From the NCBI RefSeq assembly GCF_016097555.1, contig NC_054702.1, forward strand, positions 72,128,856 to 72,192,855: a stretch of DNA of 64,000 nt. Direction: 5' to 3'. Source of the stretch: Gigantopelta aegis (taxonomy: Eukaryota; Mollusca; Gastropoda; Neomphalida; Peltospiridae). The position numbers and the translations under genes are program-made. The number at the start of each line of letters is the position of its first letter. Positions within the stretch are counted from its first letter, which is position 1. The notes under the pieces were generated by a model, which made no database searches, was not told where the DNA came from, and saw only the letters and a list, made by a program, of their open reading frames with translations. Below are positions 22,201 to 33,080 of this stretch, in pieces.

Positions 22201-23543
22201 TTTTAAGGCCTTCATTTATTTACTTTTTCCAAAATTATTATTTCCTTTAGTAATTGTTTTTAAATATTATTATTACAGGCCATTGCTTACATGTGTTTCA
22301 AAGGTTTTTTTCTTTTTTTCTCTCTTCTTTTTTGTTTTAATTTCATTTCTTTTTTTTAGCTATAATTACTGGTCATTAGTTATTTTAGGAGTTTTATTCA
22401 GTTAAATTTAATTGTTATTATTAATTTATTATCAATTAATTGATTTTTAAACAATATTATTCATTAAATAAGTTTATTTATTTATTATTATAAAACGTGA
22501 TATTCCATTAAATATCGTGGAATAAACTTGTGAACCCGAGACGAATAATAATAAAAATAATCCGATTCCACCAACAGTTTTCAATCACATTTTAAATATG
22601 CTCACAATGGCCGGCGGGAATATTCGAGATTTTGTTCGTAACTGAAAATTGGATTAATGCAGGATTACTATTTGGACAAACTGTCTATTTATGCGTAAAA
22701 CGTGACTCGGGAAGTTTTCTTTATACAGTAAGTGTTTATATTTATTGGTACATCTCATATTTCGCCACGAAATAATTAATTCCATGGTTGTATCGATTCC
22801 GCCTGAAATCTGGGCGGAAACTGCATGCTTGTTTTTGCTGTTCAAGTTGTAAACATCGGGTCCAATAAATGTCAAAATGTTAAAAAACGGACCGTAGATG
22901 TTTACCTTGGTGAACTAACATAAAGGTAGAAAAGAACACATACTACAGGTCTATATAAGTTTGAAAAGAGTCTTTACTCGCTTTTCGGTAAATCGGAGGC
23001 ATTTTTTTATTGGTTATGTATACCGAAATTTTAACAGACGATTTGTGAAACTTCTAGGAATCTTATGAAAATAAATCGAAGACGAGGCAACTGCTGAAAA
23101 TGTAAACTACGTCATCAGTATAAGTGTAGATTTTCAACCTTGCGCCCACGACCCCAAAAATGCACTTGAAAGTACAGCATTTCCACTGCCCGCTGCACTG
23201 CGATCAACCCAGAAACCAGGTATTTGACCTAAGCATATGCGATGCCTGGGGCCGATTCTCACATACCTACTGTTTTGAATATTTAACACAAACACATATG
23301 CTGATGAGAAAATAAAAAGAAAAACTAAAAAAAAAAAAAAAATGTGGCATATTAAATAAAGATGCTTACATCATGAATTAACTTGACGTCTCCATGGGAA
23401 ACTTCATAAACTTGCAATGCACCGGTCCCCTTTGGGTAACTGCCCAACACTACGAACTTTGCAGAGCATGGAATCCACTTCGCGTCAAATAACGTGTATG
23501 TTAGCGGTTTCTGAACATGTGCAATAATTTGTGGCTTATCCAT
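9430..23543 (-). CDS. DNAAF10: DNAAF10 / WDR92, WD40 dynein-arm assembly factor (8 exons)
   Basis: This protein is a cytoplasmic WD40 beta-propeller. In other animals it works with the prefoldin-like/R2TP co-chaperone complex to pre-assemble axonemal dyneins for motile cilia. Eight exons, all with GT/AG boundaries, join to 1065 nt (354 residues plus stop; human is 357): 23543-23370, 17560-17460, 15913-15783, 14812-14711, 13679-13564, 12633-12499, 10356-10259, 9637-9430. Landmarks include [17 protein letters not shown] at the start, [78 protein letters not shown], and [16 protein letters not shown] near the end, all matching the human protein closely. No exon is missing and there is no stop. 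The 5.8-kb intron 1 and intron 6 carry most of the repeats. The start Met is three residues inside the human start. Confidence 0.97.
10944..12436. mobile_element. Tigger/pogo-like non-autonomous element in DNAAF10 intron 6
   Basis: The termini are inverted: CAGTTGAATCCCGTTGGCTC at the left and the complement of TAGTTGAGTCTCGTTGGCTC at the right. TA dinucleotides sit at both outer borders. The CAGTT-AATCCCG terminus resembles pogo/Tigger ends. There is no transposase frame. Inside it lies a separate hairpin element (11087-11263), so the Tigger-like element is the older of the two if the hairpin is an insertion. Confidence 0.7.
11087..11263. repeat. long hairpin (foldback) repeat
   Basis: Two arms of about 68 bp (11100-11167 and 11181-11247) are near-perfect complements around a 13-base loop; each arm ends at the loop with AATCGGTATTTGTC or its complement. 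The outer border motif TTATCCTATAAC (11249-11262) appears a third time, inverted, at 11551-11563. The 285 bp between contain two TGACGTCA-like sites. The layout resembles 24713-25147. Confidence 0.75.
14113..14481 (-). repeat. tRNA-derived SINE, family A, intact
   Basis: On the minus strand it starts ACCGGCGTCGTGGTTAGGCC (A-box-like GTGGTTAGGCC) and has a B-box-like GGTTCGGATCC. The 3' end reads GTGCGTCGTTAAATAAAACA followed by a CTTT-rich simple tail. It is bordered by an 11-bp target duplication TTAATGTATAG (14102-14112, 14482-14492). Clear duplications point to a recent insertion. It sits in DNAAF10 intron 4. Confidence 0.92.
14905..15212 (-). repeat. SINE family B copy
   Basis: The right end reads, on the minus strand, GGGACATAGTCCAGTAATAA (decayed A box), then the B-box-like GGGATCGATCC and the CCCATTGGGCTATTTC block. 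The left end is the GTTTAACAAAAC tail. It has the same organisation as 4213-4530 in opposite orientation, in DNAAF10 intron 3. Confidence 0.85.
15480..15588. repeat. short palindromic MITE-like hairpin
   Basis: Arms of about 50 bp pair around a loop near CATAGGGTAGCTATG. The left arm begins GGACCCCGTTCCAGAAAGC and the right arm ends GCTTCGTGGAACGGGGCCC. Both arms share the block CTTAGCCCTAAGAT. It lies in DNAAF10 intron 3. I see no clear target duplication. Confidence 0.75.
16087..17283. mobile_element. hAT-like non-autonomous element, copy 1 (5-bp duplication)
   Basis: A 1197-bp element has matching inverted ends CAGTGTTCTCGCTG, followed inside by GGAGGGCGG/ACCGCCCTCC-type subterminal repeats. 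A 5-bp duplication GTTAT (16082-16086, 17284-17288) flanks it. CAGTG ends point to hAT; a 5-bp duplication matches the hAT5 subgroup rather than the usual 8 bp. A long A run meeting a G run lies at 16180-16225. No transposase frame is present. It sits in DNAAF10 intron 2. A second, broken copy starts at 44962. Confidence 0.8.
18636..18790 (+). repeat. partial copy of TTAA-bounded element
   Basis: This segment (TTTGTTTTCTCGTGCAAGGT ... CAAGTAAGTATCT) matches 20200-20335 inside the element at 19904-20711, with scattered changes and small gaps. Ends are not recognisable. Confidence 0.7.
19410..19789. mobile_element. full-length palindromic MITE with TTAA target
   Basis: The 380-bp element is one large inverted repeat: each half of roughly 190 bp is a diverged complement of the other. 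The ends are AGGGACATTCCTGAGTTTGC and its complement. TTAA flanks both sides (19406-19409, 19790-19793), the target of piggyBac and Kolobok transposases. The arms share CGACTAA, ATATATTTTCCTG and TGGTCGT blocks. It carries no coding frame and lies in DNAAF10 intron 1. Confidence 0.88.
19904..20711. mobile_element. TTAA-bounded non-autonomous element
   Basis: The element has TTAA at both borders (19900-19903, 20712-20715) and imperfect inverted ends (AGGGACACGC versus AGCCGCATGC). It contains a segment repeated at 18636-18790. Parts of the same family recur at 57790-58110 and 48660-48740: the ACTTCA...GGTAAT and ATAAAATGTAAGTACT blocks and the AATCTACAAACCTGCAACAC block. It is probably a Kolobok- or piggyBac-type derivative, with no coding frame left. 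Confidence 0.6.
21666..21729. repeat. perfect 18-bp inverted repeat (stem-loop)
   Basis: GATAAACGTCTCCGGCAC (21666-21683) is repeated as its exact complement at 21712-21729 with a 28-base AT-rich loop. It is in DNAAF10 intron 1. Its function is unknown; it is more likely the core of an old MITE than a structured RNA gene. Confidence 0.8.
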
Positions 23544-24064
23544 ACTATTGTCTACTTAAAAACGTCTTCTACCCGATATAGTACACATATATATAAAACG
23601 GGAATCGGTGAAAACAAACGCTCACATGTCATAACACAACATGGAATTCTCTAGATTGTAGAGTAATCTGCCCTTCTTATCCGTCACCATCGGGACATCC
23701 CGGCTAGTTACGGATCAAACCGGAGACTCCGAAACCGATCGAAATATTCCGGAGTTAAGAGTGACTTTGGGGATACCGAATGTCATTTTCACAGTTAACT
23801 GTTAAAATGTAGGCGCCTGTGCAGAGGGAGGGTTTTGGAGTAAAATATGTCTAGACCCTTCCTACACGTTATAAATCTCCACTGATAAATGTGCTGTTGC
23901 TAAACCTTGCTTACCTTTATTTCTCTTATTGAAATTAATTTGTAATAAATGCACTTTTTGTTTAGCATGTGGCAGACTTTCTTTGTAGCATGTGGTAAGG
24001 TTCTTGTGTGAGAGAGTGAGGGTGTGAATTGTGTTGTGCACACATATATACATTTCGAAAAGGA

Positions 24065-24115
24065 AGGACTGTTTTATTTAATGACGCACAACACATTTTA
24101 ATTAAAGCAATAATG
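24065..24115 (-). repeat. SINE 3' tail fragment
   Basis: The stretch TGTTTTATTTAATGACGCAC is the complement of the shared SINE 3' terminus. A body fragment resembling GTTCCAACCAGTGCACCAC lies nearby on the other strand at 24343-24400. The hairpin at 24191-24302 lies between them. Confidence 0.55.
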
Positions 24116-24190
24116 TGCATTATATGCATACCAGTCTAAAAGCTTTGCTTAAATTCCAGGTTATATGGTGTCAAACAAATAAACAAGTTG

Positions 24191-24302
24191 CCAGTTATTA
24201 TCAGATTTATGTTCCGAGTGAAATAATTTTCACTTGTCACGAGCTTTAGCGAGTGACAAATGAAAATTCTTTCACTCTGGACATATATTTGATAATAACT
24301 GG
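24191..24302. repeat. 112-bp hairpin MITE-like repeat
   Basis: Arms begin and end with CCAGTTATTATCA and its complement. They are near-perfect over about 50 bp, including GAGTGAAA...TTTTCA and TTGTCAC blocks, with a loop of about ten bases. The structure would form a long stem if transcribed or extruded. Confidence 0.8.
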
Positions 24303-24712
24303 TACAGTGTTTGTTATTCTGTTTATTACCCCAGCTTTTCTTGTTCCAACCAGTGCACCACAACTTTTCAAATACTGTGGCGTGTGCTTTCCTGTCTTTT
24401 ATTTTCAGTAAATGTAAGCTACATGTATATAGACAAGATGTAAACCACTTTACAGTTCTGAATATTGCTATAACTTAGTATTTTTCAAACATGTTCACAG
24501 ATAATTTTCAAAAACCAAAGTTCTATTTTATTGTTTTAAGTACTGAAAATGCACTCTTAACTACATGACATTTTATGTGTTTGCCAAATCCTGATGTCAT
24601 TTTTATTACTAATACGGTCATTGGTTTGTCATCATCAAATTGTCCAATAGTATTGTACGTTACACCAATGCAAAATATGAAAAATATTTTCCCCTTTATG
24701 AGTGCCAGTTGG

Positions 24713-25147
24713 AGTAATAAATAGAGATTATTATACGAGCATGTGTCATACTGATTTTACGAAACGAGCGTCAGGATTTGTGTATTGCCCGAGCGAGAGC
24801 AAGGGTAATACATGAATCCCTGACACGAGTTTTGTAAAATTAGTACGATTCACACGCGAGTGTAATAATTTCTTTATTATCCACATTATCCAAAATATTA
24901 TTTTTATGAATAACAAGCTAGCACAATGTCAAAACGTTTGAAACGTAACTTAAAAGAGACGATGAAACACCGTCATTTTCCGAAATGACGTCTTTTTGGA
25001 TAAGCGTTTACACTGAGGAAACCACATTAAGTTATGACGTCGCTTCACAAAATTACATCAGTTGTGGTGCACGTGAAATCATTATGACATACGTGGGTCA
25101 TACTGATTATATTTCCCTGTATATCTTGAACTATGTGGATAATAAAT
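24713..25147. repeat. hairpin-headed element with a third terminal motif
   Basis: A hairpin of two ~80-bp arms occupies 24713-24885: GAGTAATAAATAGAGATTAT on the left, CTCGTGTCAGGGATTCATG-type sequence in the arms, and CTTTATTATCCAC on the right. The border motif GTGGATAATAAA occurs again at 25135-25146. The ~250 bp between contain two TGACGTC sites. The order of parts (hairpin, unique segment with TGACGTC, third border motif) is like 11087-11565 though the sequences differ. Confidence 0.6.
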
Positions 25148-25395
25148 ATTGTTATGGACCACACAGATTAGAGAAAACCTGCTACCGCTATGCAATTGGC
25201 TTCTCTTTCAGATTAGCAGCAAGGGATATTTTATATGCAAGATCCCAGAGACAAAATAGTACATACCACAGCCTTTGTAACACCAGTTGTGGAGCACTGA
25301 CTGAACAAGAAATAGCCCAATGCCGATGGGGATCGATCATGGATTGACTGTACATCAGGCGAGTGCTTTACGACTGGGCTACATCCCATTCCTAC
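25140..25395 (-). repeat. SINE family B copy
   Basis: On the minus strand it reads GGGATGTAGCCCAGTCGTAAAGCACTCGCC (decayed A box region), then a GGATCGATCC B-box-like block, GGGCTATTTC, and GTGGTATGTACTATT. The 3' tail is missing. Confidence 0.8.
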
Positions 25396-27771
25396 ATTTT
25401 GAGATGGTGACAGAGATGGATAGGGAGAGAGAGAGATGGCGACAGTGAAGGGACATACATATCAGACCAACTTATTATTTTCAAATAAAACTTATCTCTA
25501 ATAAGACTGCCATTCCAAAGTTGACAACAAAACAGACACATAGCAATCTTCTGGATGTCTTTGTATTGTGCAAATATAAATGAGTTCAACTCAAAACACT
25601 ACAACATATATTTAAACTGAATATTGCATTGCTAACAAAATGACAAAATTTATACATTATCTACATCATTTTTAAAGATAAACATTCACATTCATAAACA
25701 TAGCACAAAGCCTAACAACTTGACTATAAGCTTATCAAAATATCCACAGCTACAATTCTAGCAGCTTCTCACTAAAATTTAACACTGCTTTTAATTTTAT
25801 AATTATAGTGTTGCTTAAAAAAAAAAAAACACCCAAAAAATCTTCAACAACTATTTTAATACATCCAAAAAAACTGAACACTAGTGATTAAATTTTACAA
25901 TAGTTTTGGCATGTTTGTTTTTATTTAGTAATGGTGAAGAACAGAAACAATGTACGACACATATTCAACTTTACTGCTGAACTCTGTTTTTTCTTGTTTA
26001 AAAATAAATAAAAATAAAACAAATTAAATGCCTACTTGCAAGCCCCACTAGGCTACCACCCTGCCCACTCTGAAAAAATTATAGTGTTTTAGAGTACTTT
26101 GTACAATTTAAAAAAAAACATTTTATCAATTTTTAAAAAAAAAATTCAAAATCAAATGCCTACAGGTCCCACTAAACCACCACCCACACCTCTGAAAAAA
26201 AAAAAAAAAAAAAAAAAATCCACCTGAAAAAAAAAATTGATAGTTTTTGAACAGTATAACTGTACAATTTTCATATGTCTGTTTATTCCATAATAACAGT
26301 ATAACACAGATTTGTGGCACATACCAGCATACAATATAGGACAAATATATCACACTGATAGGAAAGGAAAGGAATGAAATATCTGAATAAAGAGAGTAAA
26401 TTTTAAGCTACAGATATTAGGTGTCTAACAGATGATTATTTTGACACTTGATCACAACTGATATGAAATGTAAATGGTTATCTCCCATTGATTGAGAAAT
26501 AAAGTAACGTGACATTCTTCATTTCATTAATTTAAAGCTAAAAATTGTGACACTGTAATATGTAACAAGGCTATAAAAACAAGGTTACACTAGCTAATTA
26601 AGAGGAGAAAAAAGTTGTAGGGGAGAAAAAACCCAGCCAAAAAAAACACTGAGCATAAAACCAATCTAAAGACATGTATGTATTCTAAACATGAATACTC
26701 CACCTTCACTTGAGCTATTGAACAAGTAACTTCACATTCAATCTTAACATTAGATCAAATTCTACACACATTCTTTTTTTGTGTATATAGATATAGGTAC
26801 AGAAATGTATATGAAAGATTTTTTGTTATTTTAGACTATTTTAATCAGTGAAAAAATTAAAACGTAACCATTAGTTGTAAAAAGGTAACTTCAAAATCCA
26901 CTTAACAATCACACTTCAGGGTTATTTCATTCAACAAGCCAATTAACTTTTAATAGCAATATTTATATAAAATCACACCGACACAGTGAGTCACCCTATT
27001 CCAAAAATATAGTAAAATTAAAATTTATATATAGGCACTACAAGAAAATTGTGTACATTTATCAATTACATGATTGTTATATTTGGAATTCGGAGCTATT
27101 TTACACATTTACCACTTTTATTTGTATTTGTAAAAATCACATCAGAGGCAAATGAATACTTATAGTCAAAATTATTCCAACAGTCATCTCTATCAGTGGC
27201 CATCTCCCAAAATCATTTAACATAGTAAAATGTGACATGCATTAAGCAAAATTTGACTGTACACATTATACACTTGAAATTAAAACCCTTCCATCTCTAC
27301 CCTGTAATCTTATTATTAATACATGTATATGATCCCTGATAACAAATAACCAGATGGAATGGGAAATGTGCAAGGACCTGTACATAAAAAACATTATTTA
27401 TTTATAAATTATTATTTATAAGGACTGTATTACAAGCCAAACAACACAAGTGTTTAAAAGTACAATAAACATCGATGCAACAATCATTTTTTAATCCTAC
27501 ATGAAATTTGTGATGTTTGTGCCCCAAAAATAGTTTTTATATTATATTTTATTCATTACAATGTAACTAATACAATACCATGTTTTGTTAAATGTATAAA
27601 TAAAAGTTATAGCTTTTGTCTTAATAATGTTATAAGTATTTAAACTAAGCCATGTGAGATTGTTTGCTTCTGTCAAAATCTGGGTTTTTTCCATAAACAG
27701 TATTATTATAAAAAGAAAATAAATGAATATTACAATTCACAAAAGATACAAAAAGTAATCCACATAATAAA
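25396..27771. other. AT-rich non-coding, downstream of the sushi gene
   Basis: There is no gene. GA-rich and poly-A tracts occur (25415-25440, 26193-26220). This may be intergenic or distal 3' UTR of the minus-strand sushi gene. Confidence 0.4.
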
Positions 27772-28362
27772 CAATCTAATTAAAATTAGCTCCATTATCA
27801 CATGTGGATCTAACACCAGCCAGTTGGCGCTCATGTCCACCAATCAAAACCTTACTTGCAGAATCCTGCCAGTGATTTAAAACTAACAACACTGCGTAGT
27901 CCCCAATGTCCAGGTAACATTTCGTCTGTAAATAATAATTTAAATATTGACCAATCACACTTCGCCTTTTATAACGTTATTTAGGAGCATACAAATTCTA
28001 AAAATATCGGGCGAGTCTATTTTAGTGGCCGCAGTACAGCGAACCATACCAATACGTATGGGGTGGGTTATCAGTCTTCAATTTTACATTAAAAATTATT
28101 TATTTATTTATAAAAACCCCCAACTAAATCAGTCTTCAGTTTTACATTACAAATTATTTATTTTATAAAATAAAACATGTTTTAAGGCATTCGTAATTCA
28201 CACGAAACATGTCATATACCCTCAGGATAATTCGGAATGTTTTCAAATTATTTTTAAATCACTGGCAGGATTCTGCAAGTAAGGTTTTGATTGGTGGACA
28301 TGAGCTCCAACTGGCTGGTGTTCGATCCACATGTAATAGTGGAGCTAATTTTAATTAGATTG
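27772..28362. mobile_element. Mutator-like non-autonomous element with ~110-bp inverted ends
   Basis: The terminal inverted repeats run about 110 bp each (27772-27885 and 28249-28362), starting CAATCTAATTAAAATTAGCT. The flanks are CATAATAAA (27763-27771) and CATATTAAA (28363-28371), a 9-bp duplication with one mismatch. Long TIRs plus a 9-bp duplication are typical of Mutator-like elements. The interior has an ATCAGTCTTCAxTTTTACATT segment repeated in tandem with an AT-rich spacer and no frame. Confidence 0.82.
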
Positions 28363-28689
28363 CATATTAAAGAGAATAAATACCAAGAAAGGTTTCTAGG
28401 ATGGTAAACACAACTACTGTAATTATTAGAATACGTGGAAGACTATAAGAACCAAGAATACCCAGTCATGTCACTTGTGTGTGATAAAAATAGTACACCC
28501 ACAGTTGTGGGGTAATCAACCAAGAATGAAGTTTGTTACTGAAGGTGTACTATTCATATCCCACAAGAATGCACTGGATTATTTTTCTCTCATTTCCTAA
28601 ATAATAAACAATTATTTTACAGAGGCAAAGATGGCTGAAAATGTACTTTTTTATCTGGTATTCTATAACAAATGTTAACAATGTTGTTT

Positions 28690-28960
28690 CATGTGTTCAA
28701 TCCCCATCAGTGGACACACAAGGCTATTTCTTGTTTCAGCCTGTGCTCCACAACTGGTGTAACAAAGGCCATAGTATGTACTATCCAGCTTGTGGGATGG
28801 TGCATATAAAAGATCCCTTGCTGCTAATTGAATAGAGTAGCCCATGAAGTGGCACTGCAGGTTTCCTCTAATTATTGGTGTTCTCCGTAACCATATGCCT
28901 GATACCATATAACCATAAATAAAAAGATGTCAAGTGTGTCATTAAATAAAAAACACTTCT
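28690..28960 (+). repeat. SINE family B/A-type copy, head decayed
   Basis: The body block GGCTATTTCTTGTTTCAGCC, the GTACTATCC block, AAAAGATCCCTTGCTGCTAA and the tail GTGTGTCATTAAATAAAAAAC are present. The tRNA-like A box at the 5' end cannot be recognised; a B-box-like GTTCAATCCCC remains at 28696. Confidence 0.75.
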
Positions 28961-31900
28961 AACTGGAATACAGTATATGAAAAGATTACAATGTTCTTTA
29001 AAATATTAAATGCATGTGGTATATTTTTTCATTCTGGTTTTCAATTACATGTATATTACAGATATGAAATGCATTAATTGTGTCTCTTTTAACAGTTAGA
29101 AATTTTATGTTTTGCATTTAAAAAACCCACCAAACTACCAGGATATTTCTAGCAATTAAATATTTAAAAAATACAAAGTTATCATATTGTTTTGCAAATT
29201 TAAGATTATATACATTTTTTAAATATTTAAATGTATAATTGTTGCTAGCAACTTATGATTTGTGTCTAAAAAACAGGGGAAAAAATTAAATTATTTATTT
29301 ATGTATTTTACATAGTATACATACACAGTAAATATAGTTACAGGCGAAGAAAACAGCCTCCTAGTTTCCCTAGTCAAAATGCATTTTGTTACTGTCATGA
29401 CACCGAGACTCCCATACAAACATCTTCTGTCATAATATAAAGAATTCATGAACTACTTTCATCTGAAAAAGACTCAATATTTTTTGTAAGTAAATAGTTA
29501 TTTGTAACTTTAATCATATGTGCAATAATTGGTTTACATACCAATTTGTCTGCCAATGATGGAAGTCCAATTAACATATAAATTAATTTTCGGTTACATT
29601 TATTACAAGTAATCCAATTACTCTTGTAAAGGAACATCTTATTTGATGACGTCACTTTATATTGGTATTTTGTATTGTTGAGCATTTTTGTTTAGAACCA
29701 AAAAAAAACAAAACAAAAAAAAATGAATGTTTAATTTTTAGTTTATTGGTAAGTATGTTTTAATTTGTTTTGTAATGATTGTTATTTATTTTCCATTCAT
29801 CTGAGTATGAACAAAAGAAATCATCCAGTTTGCTAATGATTTTTTTAATTCATTATTCATACCCCAATGAACATAAAAGAAATGGCAGTTAAGTAAAACA
29901 TGTCAGTTATCTCCTAGTTGAAACTATCATTCCTATTTTATATCATCCTTTATCATTACATAATTTTTTTTTTTTTTAAAGATTAAGCAAAAATATTTAT
30001 TAATGTTCACCTTTTAATTTTTATCACAGATCACTAATGTAAAATTCATTTAAGAAATTCCCAACCTTTGATATGAAGTGTTTGTAAGATAAATTTAAGA
30101 AAACAAAATATTAATGACCAAAAGCGCCATGTTTTTTTCCTGGAGTGCCTCATTTGAACTTATCAGATCTTTCAATCCTAAAAAGTCACCAAATCAATCA
30201 CATCAGATTAAGTTTGAATGAAATTTTAATCATATAATTAAAATAAATGATGTTTTTTTTTGTCTTGTAGGTTCCGGGTCCACCAAAACTATACAAAAAA
30301 AACCCACTTTGCAATCAATATATATATGAAAGTGAAAATAATTCCAACTATAATGCCAAATATTATTGGTAGAAGAGCCAATATATGACACTGCAGGAAC
30401 CCGTATTGATGAAAAATAATAAAACATACCAAATACCAATAATAATCTCTTGTCGACAAATTAAATGTTATTAATAATTATATCCTGACAATCTCAAAAT
30501 TAATGTTTTGATCTGAATAATCGACAGGTAACACTTTCTCGGTATTTAAAACAGAAACAATTTTTCATAAATTTTAATAAAAATAAAGTTCTCTCTCCAT
30601 CAGACTTACATCATATATAATATATATATTATTGCAGGTTTAATGATGTCAGACATTTTTAGACTGAACCAAAATGGTAAAAATGGTTGCAAACCATAGC
30701 TTTTAGCAAGAAGGAAAATGGTCAATTTCTTTATTAGTAGGGAAAACACCATTTATTATTATAACTATTTTGTAAGGGATGCACAGTTAAAGTACAGTAC
30801 CATAGAAAACAGATAACCAGTATCTTAAGCTTTCTAAAAAGGATGAGACAAATGTTTTGAAAAGTTGCAGATCTACAAGAGTAAACTTTAAACATAGTGG
30901 GCTGAATTTACAAATCCTGTTTTTGTCTTACACATTTATAATGCTTACACACCACATTTAAGAAAAACAGGCTTAGTAAATTCGGCCCATTCTATGGTTT
31001 CTTGGTTTAGAGTTTGGGAAAAAAAGTAGAGCCTTTATTATTTCAAGACATATATTCCAATAATTTAATCATTTATTTTGTACACTGGCCTCATACTATC
31101 ACAGATATAACATTAAGGTGGGTTCCGGTACTTGTGTTTGTACATTTGAACATAAAAAAAGGAATCTGTTTAACATACATAAATGGCACGAAGTATACAA
31201 TTTCAAAACATCAAGAATACATTGAAAAAAGATCTGTTGGGTTACGGTCAGCAAAATAAGATTTAAAAAGAAAAAAAAAGAAAAACATTCCCAATATGAG
31301 TTTGATTTTCTTTAACTGTAATGTGTCAATATAAAGTTCCACAGTGATGATACAGGTATAACTAACCCATACAATAGTGGCCTCAAAGAGAAGAAAAAAC
31401 TTACCAACACACCACAACTGTGTGATTATACAATAAAATGTGAATGTTCTTAAAGAGTACCTCTGTATAAAATAAGAACCTAGGTTAAAGAGCATGGGGA
31501 TATGTTGTAAGTGAATAAACAGTATGTACAAGAGTGTGGTGCATACAGTGCTTTGGAATGTGGAAAACAGTCTACTTACTAGGAGAAATATGAATAAATT
31601 ACTTGCATAAAATCAACATTAATGGATGAATATAATGTACAGAATAAACCTTTTTCTTCTTCCAGAAATGAGAATGACTGCAACAAAAGAATTATTCATT
31701 TAACTACTTCAAAATCATTCTAGAATTAAATGTTGCTATTTTTAAATTGTTCCAGTAAATGTTGTTTCAGTCAATCATGTTACTACACTTTACTATCAAC
31801 CCTGGCAGCTGTTGGTCCCAGATACGTTCTTATTTCAAAATGTAACTTATTTTTCATAATAGGTTTATAGGCTCTGTTATATATCTAAACAAGTCTGTAT

Positions 31901-33080
31901 AAAACACCAACCAAAAATTATTTTTTGTAGAAACACATGGATACACAAAGGGTTTTTAACCATCATTTGCCAAATAACAAACACGAAATGAATCTGAATA
32001 TGGTGAATATATTTCCTTAGTATATTGTCAAAAAGCTAATTCGAAAATCAGTAATGAGTTCTTTAAAGAGCTTTATTTTAGCCTTGTTTTTCTTTGGCAA
32101 ACTAGAAGTTCAATTTGGTTACAGATTTTCTAACCAAAATGGTCAAATGGCTAATACTTTTACTTTTGAGGGTACAGCTTAGATCATGTATACAGGAAAC
32201 ATATTATAACATCAAACAATGATGTTGTGCGTTAACCTACAATAAAATACTTTTTGTTTTCTGGTTGATTAACTGCACATAAATAACAAAGCCTATAAAT
32301 TAAGATGAAAAACACCCACCTCAATTCAGATTCTTTAATTTAAAAATCACGTTTTTTCGCGATCTCCAGTTTTCAGTTTCTGAACAAGTACGTAACCATT
32401 TCAGATACTTCTTTTTCCAATAAACATTTTTCAACCTATTATTATTTTCTACTTTTTCAGTAAAATGTCCACCGTTTCCCAGAAATTGAAAATGATATCT
32501 TTTTAGGTCAATGTAATGATAATTCTCAAGTAATTAAATGAACTGCCACTGCTTCACAGTACAGAAGATGCATCGACAAAAAAAGAGAAAGTTTTCTTCA
32601 AGCAACCACACTACAGTGCTGCTGTAATGAATTAAGCATATTTTTTTAAAGCACAGCCGAGTAAAAAATAATAATCATAGAATAGCATTTTTGTCACCAG
32701 ATGAATTGCTTTGATCTTTTTCAAAGATGGATGCCTTTTTAAAATGGCTGAAAAATCAAAATGAGTTCATTGTAGGTTGGTTTAGTCTGACTCTTGAGTA
32801 TTCAGTTACTACAAACCATAACATGGAAGAACAATCTACATTTTACTGACAATGTTTCAACACAAGTCTTGGTTTTCACCCCAACATAATCTTTTAACAG
32901 TGAGTCAGATTCTCACCTCGTCGGTCTGCACACCCATGCACACCCACAAACACTAATAAACACACACCATCCTCAATACCTGCTAGTGTTACAAGAAACA
33001 TCTCTTACTACATTAAACATTTTGGTTTTTTCGCAGACAAATGTCTCCTGTTTAATGGTTTTTGATATTTATGTGCACAT
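28961..33080. other. AT-rich non-coding; probable 3' UTR of the sushi gene
   Basis: More than 4 kb contains no recognisable coding exon or clear repeat. Minus-strand polyadenylation motifs (TTTATT on the plus strand) are frequent, so the end of the sushi-gene transcript cannot be placed. Confidence 0.4.

Noticed and set aside
22607-22645. Short frame [12 protein letters not shown] on the plus strand in DNAAF10 intron 1
   Set aside because: Considered as a possible first exon with a GTAACTG donor, but there is no downstream exon I recognise and 12 codons are not enough evidence.
23580-23800. RFX X-box in the DNAAF10 promoter
   Set aside because: Ciliary genes often have one. GTCACCATCGGGAC at about 23685 looks similar, but the second half does not fit the consensus.
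26126-26353. Overlapping minus-strand frames with poly-Phe
   Set aside because: Translation of an A-rich homopolymer tract.
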